A stretch of DNA of 64,000 bases from Ctena decussata (GCA_963989385.1 OZ022501.1:85854979-85918978), one strand, 5' to 3'. Shown: positions 7,670 through 19,018, counted from the stretch's first letter. The notes: generated by a model from the letters alone, not told the origin. Translations and numbers: made by a program.

Positions 7670-10600
7670 CTGTTCAAAAATAGACCACACAAGAGTACAG
7701 AAAAGCTAAATCTTGAAAAGTTTTTCAAATTTATATGCCAAACTTTCCTTTTTAACTTGTCTTGGTGTCAATTTTCTTAATTCATGTTTGCGACAAATTG
7801 TCGCATTTTAGCGACTCTGGTGACTTGCCAGAATCCAGACAAATAAATCTCATCCAAAACCTTTTGATGGGAAAACCTTGAGGAAATTTTGATGCAAACA
7901 AGAAGGCATTATGATTATCACTTTGTGCATTAAATTTATAAATGCTTTATCTTTTAGAAAAATCTCTAGTGATTTTATACAGTAACAAAAGCATTATACC
8001 CTTAGGGCAGGGGCAAACAACCCCAAAGGGATAAAATTTGAACGCCATAATCCAGCCAAAAGAACTCGCAGAACATCGCTTCCCTGTGCGTCGGAGGCAG
8101 CCATTAATTTCGCACTCGGAGCTCCTCGACAAATTCTAGCCTTACTTTGATTGGTCCAATACAGTTACGATTGTATACGGAGATGCATTTTTACGGTTCC
8201 GTAAATGTCCGTTATCGCATTCTAAAAATAGAGCCGTAAGAAACGTCTCACTCTACAGCGGATCAAACAGTGCGACTGGTGGAGGAAAATGCCTGAGACG
8301 CTATGTATTCACTTTTAGTGACTCAGTTCTATGACACGCTGACTGAATTGGATGCTAAATGTCACAGGAGACGTGAAAAAAGGAAAAGAAAGTCGGTAGA
8401 TCGGACCTGAAGGAAGACATGTTTTTCGGTTCAATTCAAATTGGATTCTTTTTCTGAACGAAACGAAATGGTTCCAGGTCAACTCGGTCCAAAACCATTT
8501 CACTCCGGGACTCTTTTTGGTCCAAAACGATTTTTTACAATGACTGATTGAATTAACCTGATTGACTGGTAGTAAATTAAACATTCTTTCACTAAGTGCG
8601 AGAATAAGTATACGCCTCAAAATAAATTAAGGGTCACCCAATGTTTTTCCCATATATTAATTATTGACTCTGTTCAGAATCAGAATCAGAATAGTTTACT
8701 GGTGAAACGCCAAAATGACAATACCTCACCAGGGCGCAAACCAGACAAGATATTGAACAAACCAGACATGATATTGAAAAACGGTTGAACAATACACAAA
8801 GAACTGTTAATTAAATTAAGAAATGAAAATAAGGGTATTGTGAAAATGTTACACAAAACGCGTTACACTTGTGACATTTTTGACTACATTTTGGTCTGTA
8901 ACTTTGGTACCAATTATGCTAGAGTCATGAAACTTGGCATGATTTTAGAAAACCACAATATGAACATGATCAAATAAAAAGTATGTGAATTTCATCTTTG
9001 AAATTGACAAAAAAACTGGATAATACAGAAAAATCTTCATTTTTTTAAGTTGCCCATATGCAGTATTTAATGAATGTAAAGACCAGTATTCAAACAAGGC
9101 AGAGTCCTGTTATTTTTGTCCAGCAGTTTTCTTTTCTGTCCGAGAAAAATATTCAGTCTGTCCGACAGCTGTCCGGCAACATCTCAGAAGATTTCGCAAG
9201 TGAAAGACTGATAACTTAAGATATGAAGGCCAGACGCTATTTATCGTGTTTATATATAAAAAGTGCCCTTTACCTTTTTACAGCTCCATTTCCTCCATTC
9301 TCTTTCTTTTCAGGATTCAAAGGTGCTCTCGTTGGTATAGGGCGTGGCCCTTTCGCTGCCACCCTCAACCAATCTCGATCTTCTACAAAATAAAATCAGA
9401 TTAATGTGATCACACATATAATATAAATAACTCAATGGGATACAGTGATTTTATTTGGCCATTTTTACCGCCTTATAGGGGAGTCATTCCCAATCCAAAA
9501 ATGGCCTTTATTTTCCCAATATCATGTATTTTAGCACTTATTTTCCCAAATTTTATTAAATATTTTTCCAAATGTTCAGGAAAAGGTAGCTTCCCAAAAT
9601 CCCAAATAAAATCACTGGGATAAATCTGTTAAGCTTACATGGAAAAATTCTTGCATATAATTCAATAAATTGTCACAGCAACAAGCCTACTGTTTGCCAT
9701 GTGGCCATATAACTAGGGACTTTGTACATAGCTTGCACTTGTTGGAAGCAGATATTTATTTATGTCTGACACAGGCCTATTGTGTTTCTCAGTGGCCAGA
9801 GTACTCACAGGGTCTGTGTGGAGGCTAGAATGCACTTTTAATTCCAATGTCTACTGATTTAGACTAAGTTTTATAGGTAGGTTTGTTACTAAACACATAC
9901 AAAGGTACTTTGCTTGTGGTTCAAATAAATTTGTATGATGCTTCGGCAGCTTCGCAGCTAACTTATCTATAGACCAAATACTGCTGAGGGTGTTTAGGGG
10001 CGCTAGCTGACTTTCACTACAGAATTGCTGACTAAAGTTGACTGAATTTAGTCACAGTGAAGTGGCTAAAATGCTTATATTGAAATAAAAACACACTAGA
10101 TATATGCATTTGTTTTCCAATTGTATGCCACAAATAAAGTATTTTTGGTTTGCTGCCAAGCCTGTAGTCATGCTTGGTGATTTCCAGTGTGTATTTTTAG
10201 TAGATAGCAGAAGACTTTGCATCTATTTATAGCACTTTATCTTAATCAGTATAGGAAAATACCTAAGGCCTAAATTAAAATTTTATTTGTTTCCCCTTTC
10301 CCGACCGACCCTGAAAAAAGGCCCTACCCAAAAAATTTTATTTCAATTTTCAGAAAAGAATTTTTGTTTTAATTTCATTGCAAACTGAGAGAACAAAGCT
10401 ATATATATCTTTAAATAAAATATTTTTAGTTAGCATCGTTTGTGCATTTAGTTCTATTGCCTAGATTAGGAATATTTACAATTTGGTTTAATGGGCATTT
10501 TTTTTTTGTTTTTTTTGTTTAATGGGTATGGAATTTAAGAAGTTAAAAAAAAATTCCGACCGACCGACCCATACCAGAGAAACAGGGTCGGGTAAGGGGA

Positions 10601-12360
10601 AACAAAAATATTTTTAAGGTTTTAAGATAAAAATAAAGAAGCTGTATTTAACGTCACGTTTGAAACAGACAACATAGGGCCAAGCTTAGGGGGGGGGGGG
10701 GGTGTCGGGTTGGGGGAGGTCATAGATGTGAACGGAGAAGTGAAGTTTTTGTAAAAATTCATTTTTTTTTTTTGTGGGGGGGGGGGGGGGGGGTCAGGTT
10801 GGGGGAGGTCAGGGTAGATGTGAACGTAGAAGTGAAGTTTTTGTGAAAATTCAAAAAAAAAATTGGGGGGGGGGGGGGGGGGGGGTCAGGCTGGATGTGA
10901 ACGAAGAATTGAAGTTTTTGAGAAAATTCAAAAAGAAAAAATTTGGGGGGGGGGGGGGGGGGGGGGGGGAGGGCTGGTGGGGGGTTCAGGGTGGATGTGA
11001 TCACAATGTTGGGGGTAGGGGTGATGTGGGGTATTGGGGTATGGGGGATGTGAACCAAGAATAGAAGGTATTTACAAAAAGGTATTGTACAATATTAAGA
11101 AAATTAAATAAATGTGTTTCGGGGGGGGGGGGGGGGGGGGGGGGAATATTAAGAAAAATAAAAAAAAGGTGTGGGGGAGGGGCAATATTTGAACCCAAAA
11201 CACTCTTTATTTCCTACTCTACACTACATACCCTACCCAACCCATCCTTACCCTACCCTAGGAAATTTATCATAACTCCCATTAATTGGGCCGAGGAGTC
11301 CCAGAAAAAAAATCAATTTGGGCTGAGGAGTCCCGGGTCGAAATGGTTTTGGACCGAAGTGTCCCGGAACCGTTTTTCATGGGGTACGTGTCACAGATTT
11401 AATACCTACCATCATAACATGTGGCTTAATGGCTCAGTAGTCAGAGCATGTGTGTGGTCTGCCAGTGGTCATTGGTTCGAATCCTCTAAATCTCGGTGGG
11501 GAACAACTCACCGTCACTCTGTGAATTGTCTCATAATCTATGTCGGTGAATTGTCTTGTCGGCAAGTTGTCTTGTTATTGCGGGCACTGTACGGTGCAGT
11601 CCGGTAACATTGCGCACCTAAGATCTTTTAATATGGCCTAATTGTAAAATAAAACACAAATTAACACTTACAATGAGATGTTAGGTGACCCAAGTAAGCA
11701 AAATCCATAATATCAAAAATCAGCAATTCTTATCAGCTTTTAAAAGTAATATCTGGGTTGAAACATATGCACCCCCGTGACAAAACATGAGACATTTAGT
11801 CGCTCAACATTGCGCACAGTTAAATCAAATGTGTATTCTTTGGTCACGTGTAATCTGTTTGCAAAGATTCTATTTCTATCAACACATATGGCAATCGTTC
11901 GACAGACTTTAAGCACAAAATGACGCAGACAAATGTTTTCAGTATGGTGACACAAAAATGATATCACATGGTATTTTGAGAATACAAAAATCGCATTTTG
12001 GACACTATTTCTTGCATGATTTGTTTCACTTGAGTGACAGGAGCCTTCACTATGCACCAAAATTAATCATCAGCTTTTTTGTTGTAAAATTTGGTGAAAC
12101 TGAGGCTGAAAGTCAGACTGTGTTTGCAGTCTCGTATGTGCGCAATGTTAGGGGCCGCGCAATGTTACTGGACTCGGCTGTATGTGTAAAAATGGCCAAA
12201 TGAAATCACTGTCCCATTTGACACATGCAAATCAAATGTCATAAGTAAATATTGAAGTGCACATACCATCAATGGCAGCGATAACACCTCTGAAAATACC
12301 ACTCGAAGGTAGCAGCGCCCTCACTCTTTCGCCAATCAGGTACTCCCCTCCCCATAAGCT
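7582..12360 (-). CDS. unidentified minus-strand gene (three joined exons, partial)
   Basis: Three exons, 12267-12360, 9274-9382 and 7582-7669 (minus strand), join in one frame across GT-AG introns with phases 1 and 2 respecting each other. The joined peptide has an N-terminal stretch with GERVRALLPSSGIFRGVIAA, then DWLRVAAKGPRPIPTRAPL, then a basic KRKSKDS patch and an acidic serine-rich tail DEDSESSDSDEIEQ. The GERVRA...FRGVIAAID...WLRV pattern is reminiscent of small beta-barrel (Tudor-like) folds, but that is a guess from pattern only. The basic-then-acidic tail would fit a nuclear protein. The upstream start codon and downstream exons are not established; 934-1051 is a candidate next exon. 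It is transcribed away from the SGK kinase. Confidence 0.5.
8640..9270. other. unassigned intron sequence
   Basis: Begins with a short AATCAG reiteration (about 8679-8692). Otherwise AT-rich with no recognised element or frame. The adjacent part around 8380-8540 shares words (GGTCCAAAAC, CGGGACTC) with 11285-11375, suggesting a diverged repeat pair. Confidence 0.35.
9274..9382 (-). CDS. minus-strand gene, exon 2
   Basis: Minus-strand acceptor ATTTTGTAG and donor AAAAAG|GTAAAG. The open frame encodes (E)DRDWLRVAAKGPRPIP ... GGNGAVK plus two bases. Only one of three frames is open, and it matches the phase-1 donor of the exon at 12267 and the single-base start of the exon at 7669. Confidence 0.6.
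9443..9617. mobile_element. small MITE with 5 bp target duplication
   Basis: Terminal inverted repeats CAGTGATTTTATTTGG, and a perfect direct repeat GGATA on both sides (9438-9442 and 9618-9622). The interior repeats TTTTCCCAA words. It lies in the intron upstream (minus sense) of the exon at 9274-9382. Confidence 0.75.
9630..10270. other. unassigned intron sequence
   Basis: AT-rich unique-looking sequence; no repeat, RNA or coding signal recognised. Confidence 0.4.
10275..10612. mobile_element. inverted-repeat element with CCCGACC ends
   Basis: Left arm TTTGTTTCCCCTTTCCCGAC and right arm GGGTCGGGTAAGGGGAAAC are inverted copies. The interior is AT-rich and non-coding. About 335 bp; boundaries approximate. 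Confidence 0.65.
10688..11180. repeat. second G-run minisatellite block
   Basis: Four units of the 5838-6650 family at 10688-11010: G run, then GATGTGAACG, then GAAGTTTTTGTGAAAATTC. Another G run follows (about 11120-11145) flanked by AATATTAAGAAAA words. Reading frames here are homopolymer artefacts. Confidence 0.85.
11421..11560 (+). repeat. tRNA-like SINE fragment
   Basis: AATGGCTCAGTAGTCAGAGC resembles a tRNA box A region, and GGTTCGAATCC about 50 bp later matches box B. The 3' part does not pair into an acceptor stem, so this is read as a SINE head, not a tRNA gene. Confidence 0.5.
11600..12240. other. unassigned stretch
   Basis: Several short open frames on both strands, none with recognisable domains or splice support. 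Part of the first intron of the minus-strand gene model. Confidence 0.35.
12267..12360 (-). CDS. minus-strand gene, most upstream exon found
   Basis: Donor GATG|GTATGTG. The open frame from just after a stop codon (12361-12363) encodes LWGGEYLIGERVRALLPSS ... AAID, ending in phase 1. No in-frame ATG is present between the stop and the conserved-looking part. The start therefore lies in an upstream exon with a weak acceptor, or uses a non-AUG codon, or the exon is mis-sequenced. The 5' boundary given is the limit of the open frame. Confidence 0.5.
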
Positions 12361-12399
12361 TTACGAGGTTCCTTTATACAGGATACTGGGATGTCATTC

Positions 12400-12620
12400 C
12401 AGTATCCATCGTCCCAATCGACAACACAATATAGTGATTGCTCAGTCATTGGAATACTGGTTAGGACGTAGACCTGTGTCTTTTTCTTGTTGTTGTTCGT
12501 TCGTTGTTGTTTTTCCCTCCAGAATTTGCAGACGACAAAGTCGCGCGCGCGCGTGAAATTCTATATTAGAGCTAACCGAGAAGGGACTTCGTATTTTCAT
12601 TTTTCGGTGTTTTTGGAGAT
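12400..12620. promoter_or_regulatory. possible promoter patch of the minus-strand gene
   Basis: Locally CpG-rich stretch containing TCGCGCGCGCGCG at about 12540-12553, with GTTGTTGTTCG reiteration. It stands out from the AT-rich surroundings and lies immediately upstream of the minus-strand exon 12267-12360. No TATA box assigned. Inference from composition and position only. Confidence 0.3.
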
Positions 12621-12839
12621 ATAAATTACAACCTGAGACATCGGATCCTTTAGATATTTAAAACGTTAGTATATATTGTTTTTTTTTATATAATTTATCT
12701 TCTATACGACGAAAACGCTAGATACGAATATGCGGATTTAAAGGGAGGCTATTCTTTTTAAAACAGACAAAATCCGGCGCATGATAATCTCCGGTATTCC
12801 CGGTATCCATGTCCCGGTATTCATGGGGGGTACATGGGT

Positions 12840-13710
12840 TTGGCAGGGTATAGATTCAAAACTACTGCACAGAATTTCATAAATTTGGTGTCATTTGAAA
12901 GGCAATACACCAATCTATAATATGAAATAAATTTTGTTCAAATTTATTTTATTTTCTTCTATTTATTTGCAACTAAAGTCCCGGTATCCGGATTTGGTTG
13001 TCCCGGTATCCATGGGGTAGGCATGTTTAACTTCTAATAAAATCCAAACTACTGGACCGAATTTAGCATAGTGAATATCAGATAAAAGATAATATTAAAG
13101 TCTAAACACTACATTTAAATTTTGTAAATTTAGCTGTGTTATTTTGCAGAAATAATGTTTCAAAGTCCCGGTATAGGTATTTTTTGTCCCGGTATCCTTG
13201 TGGTAGCTATCATTTGCCTTATATAAAACATAAACTACTGAACCGAATTTCAAAAGTTAAATATCAATGTACAGGCAATGTTTATATCTTAAAGAAACAT
13301 TAGAATTTTACAAAATTTACCAGTTTATTTGGTAGCAATAATGCTTCAAAGTCCCGGTATCCGCTCTTTTCATTCCCGGTATCCATTGGTATGATGTATG
13401 TGACGTGAAATAAGACCATAATTTCCGCGTTAAAATTAATTAAAATTGCATTAACAAAAATATTTTTGTAATAAATAAAGGTTAAGATAGATTCAACGTG
13501 CTTCAGCAGCCGTATACCACCAACATCCTGATATTCGGATAATGGTAGGGCACGGACCGACCGTGTTTGCAGCAGGTGCGGGATGGTGGTTGTTTAGATT
13601 TTTTGTACTCTCATCTATCTGGTCCATTCTTTTTCTTTCTCCCTCTGTCTAGGAGACGGTATGATATAGACTGATTATTGTCTCAAAGAGCCGTTATATC
13701 TGTTATGTTT
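12840..13710 (+). repeat. foldback element, left arm
   Basis: Starts near GGCAGGGTATAGATTCAAA and ends near GAGCCGTTATATCTG. Additional CCGGTATTCCCGGTATCC words just outside (12791-12830) are not mirrored on the right. Confidence 0.8.
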
Positions 13711-14374
13711 GTGGGCTATGAGACACTCAGAAATAACTAAACACAATTTAACTATACTATTTGTATATTGAAGACTGCTATTAAAGAACTACAATGTTGA
13801 TACACAAGCTTATACTATGATACTGAAAGGTGGCTGATAAACCTTAGTAATGAAGAAGCTTCTGTCTGATAGACTAGCTACAACTATTGATAACAATACT
13901 CTGCAATATCCAAAACAATTTAACGTGCTTCAACAGTGTATCAACAAATGGACTGGCATGACTTGTATCATGAATGGTAATCATTGGATATATTGACTGG
14001 AAACTGCGAACAGGAGACCTTCATCGGCTAGCGTTTTCATGAGAACCTTCTATTTTCCAGACAACCAAAAGCCAAGAAACTGACCAGCATGAGTGGATAC
14101 GCAAGCTGATCAGAATCCCAATCTTAATGCAATCCATGTTAGGTCAAGCATAAAAATATTATGTTTACAGTTGTCGAACAAGGATAATTTTATAGGGTGG
14201 GCAGTTCGGCTTTTTTTTTTTATTCCTGCTAAACGTAAAAGCAGCCCAAATACTACATAACATGTTAAAATATCATATTAATTATCCATATTACATACGA
14301 AGAAAACAGCATCCTACAAGATGAACGAACCTAATTTACCCACAAATGGAGTACCCATGAAGTGCTAGTGGAAA

Positions 14375-14441
14375 GGCAAGCAGTGTAGACCCAGGTCAGA
14401 CTGCTCCCCAGGAGCAGTCTGAACTGGATCTGCACTGTTCA
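14375..14441. repeat. H4 mini-hairpin
   Basis: Palindrome centred on CAGACTGCTCCCCAGGAGC with arms GCAGTGTAGACCCAGG and a complementary right arm. It sits inside the foldback element, so it is the younger insertion or was carried along. Confidence 0.7.
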
Positions 14442-15329
14442 GCCCAGACCTGTTTGTCTTACTATTTACGTTGATCGCCTTGACTTTCGCTGTTCATAAA
14501 AAACTTGTCAGATAAATTATACGGTAATTAAATAATATGTAAATAAAATATATCGACAAAAATCGTTCTGAGAGCAAAAAAAGAAAAAAAAATCTGGAAT
14601 AGCCTATCATAGAACAATGGAATATAATTTGATACTGTTATTGATATAGTCACGACCATGCTGAATTAATATGGTATATACTACAGTATTATATGAGAGT
14701 CTTACAACATTAAATTCAAACACATTTTACTATCATAATTTATTCCAATTTAGTATCATAACATATTCAACTGCGGCATATACATGATGCCGAAAACGTT
14801 GACTATTTTCAAAACATTATATAAAATATTTTTTAGTATGTTTTTTTTTTTTTTTTTTCCTAATTCAAAATTTGTCTTCATTTTTCTTTCTCCACTGCCT
14901 TAAAATGGAGTTGTAAAACTGTGAAATACTCAGTTATACATGTAATGAGGCATGGCGACTCACGCCGATGGTTAACGAGGCGTGAAACGAGCAGCTTTAA
15001 TATGAAGAGACATGGGAAAACGTTTTTTTTTTTTCTTCTTCTTCATCTACTCAATTTTGGTAATACCATCTTAAATCTATTAAAAAACGATAATACAGAC
15101 CCACGGATCAAAATTGCTTGAAGTATCAGTAGGTTTGTGTCGATTCAGCGCTGTGTGCCGTCAAACTACCAAAAAAGATAAATTATCAAGTACGGTCAGA
15201 ACTTTGGGTTTTAAAAAACGCCGAAAAACTTGTTTGAATTTTTTTTTCTAAAAATTTCCAAGTTCTGTGATGACTATATATCGTTTACCCTGAATGTGTG
15301 CTTTCATAGGAAAACATATACCTGTTCGA

Positions 15330-15330
<1 letters not shown>

Positions 15331-15360
<30 letters not shown>
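15331..15360. repeat. (GT)n microsatellite
   Basis: About 15 consecutive GT dinucleotides, followed by T-rich and G-rich runs to about 15422. Confidence 0.9.
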
Positions 15361-15363
<3 letters not shown>

Positions 15364-15454
15364 GTAGTGGGGTATCCCCCGTATGTGTGGGCGGGAGGGC
15401 TGTTGGGAGTCGGGGGGGGGGGGTATGTTATCCTTGAGGTTGTTAAATTATTGT

Positions 15455-16325
15455 TTTGGATATAACGGCTCTTTGGGACAATTTTCAGTCTATATCATAC
15501 CGTCTCCTAGACAGAGGGAGAAAGAAAAAGAATGAACCGGATAGATGAGAGAACAAAAAAATCTAAACAACCACCATCCCGCACCTGCTGCAAGCACGGT
15601 CGGTCTGTGCCTTACCATTATCCGAATATCAGGATGTTGGTGGTATACGGCTGCTGAGGCACGTTGAATCTATTTTAACCTTTATTTATTACAAAAGTAG
15701 TTCTGTTAATGCAATTTTAATTAATTTTAACTCGGAAATTATGATCTTATTTCACGTCACATACATGTACAGCATACCAATGGATACCGGGAATGAAAAG
15801 AGCGGATACCGGGACTTTGAAGCATTATTGCTACCAAATAATCTGGTAAATTTTTAAAAAAAATCTAATGTTTCATTAAGATAAAAACATTGTCTGTACA
15901 TTGATATTTAACTTTTGATATTCGGTTCAGTAGTTTATGTTTAATATGAGGCAAATAATAGCTACCACATCGATACCGGGACAAAAAATACCGATACCGG
16001 GACTTTGAAACATTATTTCTGCAAAATAACACAGCTTAATTTACAAAATTTAAATGTAGTGTTTAGACTAAAACATTATCTTTTATCTGATATTTAATTT
16101 GCTAAATTCGGTCCAGTATTTTGAATTTTATTTGAAGTTAAACATGCCTACCCCATGGATACCGGGACAACAAAATCCGGATACCGGGACTTTAGTTGCA
16201 AATAAATAGAAGAAAATAAAATAAATATGAACCAAATTTTATTTCATATTATAGATTGGTGTATTGCCTTTCAAATGACACCAAGTTTATGAAATTCTGT
16301 GCAGTAATTTTGAATCTATGTCCTG
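15455..16325 (-). repeat. foldback element, right arm
   Basis: Inverted copy of 12840-13710. Its outer end, TTTTGAATCTATGTCCTGGCA, mirrors the left end. The outer end supplies the ATG of the adjoining reading frame at 16318. Confidence 0.8.
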
Positions 16326-16860
16326 GCAGTTTATACCAGCTGAAAAACAACAAGCAGCATATTTGTGCTCCAGGATTCAGACACCAAATGGAGTGTATCA
16401 CTCAAAGAAACAGCAGGAGACTAAAACTAAAAACTCTTATACTGTTGCTTTTTATCATGACCAAGAGGTCAAACAAGGTTTCATCAAATCATTTGTTGAA
16501 GTAGACAACATACAGTATGCACTTATAAAACCCTTCAATACATCTAGGTTTAGTTTGAACAGAGAATTTATTAACTCTGTTCAAAATGGCATCCTGAAAG
16601 AGTATGAAGGAAAGCCCTTATGTCCCCAGTTGAGCACTGTTACTGGCGAAAGTCAAAGCATTTTAGTTCAATCAAGTGATTTAGGAAAGAAATGTGTTTA
16701 TATAGATATTCAGTCTGCAAAATATGTCTCCTGTCCCCCAAACCTTCAAGAACATGGCTGAAGCTATCATGCAATCATAGCTGCATATGAAGCAAACACT
16801 ATCAGCAGAGCAACTGTGCCCAGTGTTGACTTTCCTGTTATGAAGGAATACTTTAATTGA
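16318..16860 (+). pseudogene. unidentified reading frame with one in-frame stop, abutting the foldback element
   Basis: An ATG at 16318, contributed by the foldback arm, opens 147 codons to a TGA at 16759. The same frame continues for 32 further codons to a TGA at 16858, so one substitution probably broke a frame of about 180 codons. The peptide is of ordinary composition (WQFIPAEKQQ near the start; KPFNTSRFSLNREF; VPSVDFPVMKEYFN at the end) and not low complexity. I do not recognise a domain. It looks like the C-terminal part of a larger protein, either a transposon-encoded one or a captured fragment. Not connected by splice signals to either gene. Confidence 0.45.
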
Positions 16861-16944
16861 AAAGTGACAAAATACATGTACAACGTTAATTTTTCTTTCC
16901 TGAAAAGGGAGAGTAAAACTAATATAATTTGAGCCCTGTCGCAG

Positions 16945-17150
16945 GGAGGCGCGGTGGCCTGGTGGTACAGGGATGGACTCCAGAGTGAGAGGTCAGGGGT
17001 TCGATCCTCACTCGGGTTGCCGTGTTGTATCCTTGAGCAAGATACATTAACCTCTCAAAAAGTACTGGTAATACCTAGGAAGCGGTGGCTCTGTCCCGAC
17101 ATGACTGAAAAATTGTTGACTGGGACCTAAAGCGTCAACCCAAACAAACA
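16945..17150 (+). mobile_element. tRNA-derived SINE (SINE-4)
   Basis: tRNA-like head GGTGGCCTGGTGGTACAGGG then GGTTCGATCCTC (box B). A body follows with TATCCTTGAGCAAGATACAT and ends in an (AAAC)n tail near 17140. Plus orientation. Confidence 0.7.
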
Positions 17151-17154
17151 AACA

Positions 17155-17740
17155 AGAAACCCTATCTTCTGGGTTTCTAACTAGGTTGACACAAACCGGG
17201 CTGTACAGCCATGGTGGCATGAAATTTTGGATTTAGAAAGTTGAGGGATTGTAGTATCTATGCAGTGAAAACAAAGGTGCTGATCAGCCACTTTGTTTTT
17301 TTCATAATGCAAAAAGCAGTGGCTCATTTGCTTGAAATTTCACTGCTGAAGTCATACATGAACGAATACACTTCATTCAATGAAAATTGGCACAGTTACT
17401 TTCAGTGAAATTTCAATTTCTTTTTCAGTGGGGCACTTGCTACGACCCTATCATTAGATATAAAAACAAGAACAGTTTCATATTCTGTACAAATGTTTTC
17501 TATTTCCTTAGATATAAGCCATGTCGTGAGAAACTCTGCCTTTGGGTTCCCAACCAGGTTGGACACAAACTAAGAATGAATTTTGGATTAAGAAAGTAGA
17601 GGGATTGTACTATCTTTGAAGCAAAAAACAAAGGTGCTGATCAGCTGCACAATTACTGCGCAACTGATCTGCAACTTTATTTTTTGCATATGCACAAACC
17701 AGATTTTCTCATGATGCAGCACATATAAGGTACATAGCCT
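17155..17740. repeat. two partial copies of the GAGAAAACC repeat
   Basis: Copies at about 17155-17310 and 17505-17740 share GACACAAAC, GAGGGATTGTA(C/G)TATC and CAAAGGTGCTGATCAGC with 4685-5005. Between them lies a short block of TTTCACTG words. Confidence 0.55.
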
Positions 17741-18348
17741 AATGTATGATAAATGTATACAGTATGCAAGTGTTTTTTCACATTTTCAATAAGCATGAAT
17801 GTCTCTGTCATATGTGTATATTATGCGGTGGCCTAAATGGGCTGGGTACTTGGTGATGATGTATGTTGGTTCTCCATGATGACTTTGGCTGCAAGAACTT
17901 TTCGGAAGTGCTGTAGGAGCTTCCAATGGCCGCATACAGCTTGTTTCTTTAGGGGAAGTAGGCAGAAATATCTTAGTTTTCATAAAATGCCCTCTTCGAT
18001 TAGGCCTTTGATTGTGTACATATTGTGTGTGTATATATATATATTCTATTTATATATCCTATTGCTCTTTTTCTTGATGGCCTCATGGACGATTAGCTTA
18101 TTTGCTAACTGTTGTCACACTCAGAAAATAATATTAGAATCAGACAAGAGTGTGAGGTAGGGACAGACAAATCTGTCCCAAGGGCTACTGTTTTGGCATC
18201 AAGACGTTCTGTCTACCCGAGGGACAGATTTGTCTGTCTATGCCTTAATAACACTAATGGTAGATTCTCTTTCTTGCACACTTTTTTGTGCCAATGCTTT
18301 AATTAATTACAAAATTTACATTGAACTAGATTTAATGTTTATGAAAGA
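17741..18348. other. unassigned stretch
   Basis: Short open frames on both strands near 17790-18160 without recognisable domains. A small inverted pair GGGACAGACAAATC / GACAGATTTGTC lies at about 18159-18238. No gene called. Confidence 0.35.
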
Positions 18349-18831
18349 TTATGCCCCCAACAGATGCTTGTACATAAAGGTGGCCAAATTAAGAACTGGT
18401 GTGGGGAATGCAGAGAAGTCACACCTGCAGTGTCAAAATATTCAATGAGCACTGCAGGTATTTAACCATGATTACAAATTTTCAAAGTCCAAATCTGAAA
18501 CGGGAGATAATTAAAAAAAAAAAAAAAAATAATAATTTGCACCAGGTAATCTACTTGTCATCCTCTATCAGCTGACCAAGTTTGAAGCTCCTAGCTGTAA
18601 TACTCTTTGAGATATCTTACTTACAAAATTGCACTCTTACACCTTAAAAGGGGAATAACTCGGCAAGGGGAGATAATTCGGACAAGAAAAAAAAATGTGT
18701 AAGCTATTTTTTTGACGAGGAATCCATATATGAAATTTCAAAACCCTAGCTTTAAAATTTTTTTGAACGGACGGACAGACGGACAAGGCAAAAGCAATAT
18801 GCTCCCCATTTTTTCAAAGTTGGGGGCATAA
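18349..18831. mobile_element. MITE with TTATGCCCCCAAC ends
   Basis: Terminal inverted repeats TTATGCCCCCAAC and GTTGGGGGCATAA bound about 480 bp. The interior contains GGGGAGATAATT, an A run and an ACGGACGGACAGACGG stretch. Non-coding. Confidence 0.7.
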
Positions 18832-19018
18832 ATATATGCTGCAAGTCACGTCAGACATTTTGTTTTTCTGAGGCTCTTGTGACGTTCATTATGGACCAAG
18901 TTATGTGACGTGCATTACAACCAATGTTAGCACAGGGTTAGAACAACAGGGTCAGACCAGTATTTCTGACCCTAAACAAAATCTTGCATTTATAAACTTG
19001 TTTTTTTTTTCATCAGGT

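Larger units (their letters stand above)
13711..15454. other. middle of the foldback element
   Basis: AT-rich, with an H4 mini-hairpin at 14375-14441, T-runs and a GT microsatellite at 15331-15360. No open frame with recognisable content. Confidence 0.5.
12840..16325. mobile_element. foldback-type element, about 3.5 kb, modular arms
   Basis: Two inverted arms of roughly 870 bp (12840-13710 and 15455-16325), over 90 percent identical by eye where compared, enclose a ~1.74 kb middle. Each arm holds three tandem modules starting AAAGTCCCGGTAT: 12976, 13162 and 13348 in the left arm, a period of 186 bp, with complementary modules at about 15782, 15971 and 16155. The pairs TCCCGGTATCC are spaced 20-25 bp apart inside each module. 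Inner ends match at GACGGTATGATATAGACTG and its complement. No transposase frame in the middle, so non-autonomous. Modular arms resemble Foldback-class elements. Confidence 0.8.

Noticed and set aside
10759..11198. Similar proline-rich and glycine-rich frames
   Set aside because: Same minisatellite, second block.
17786..18160. Complementary open frames with some balanced composition, considered as an exon
   Set aside because: Neither strand shows a known domain or a phase-compatible junction with the two gene models.
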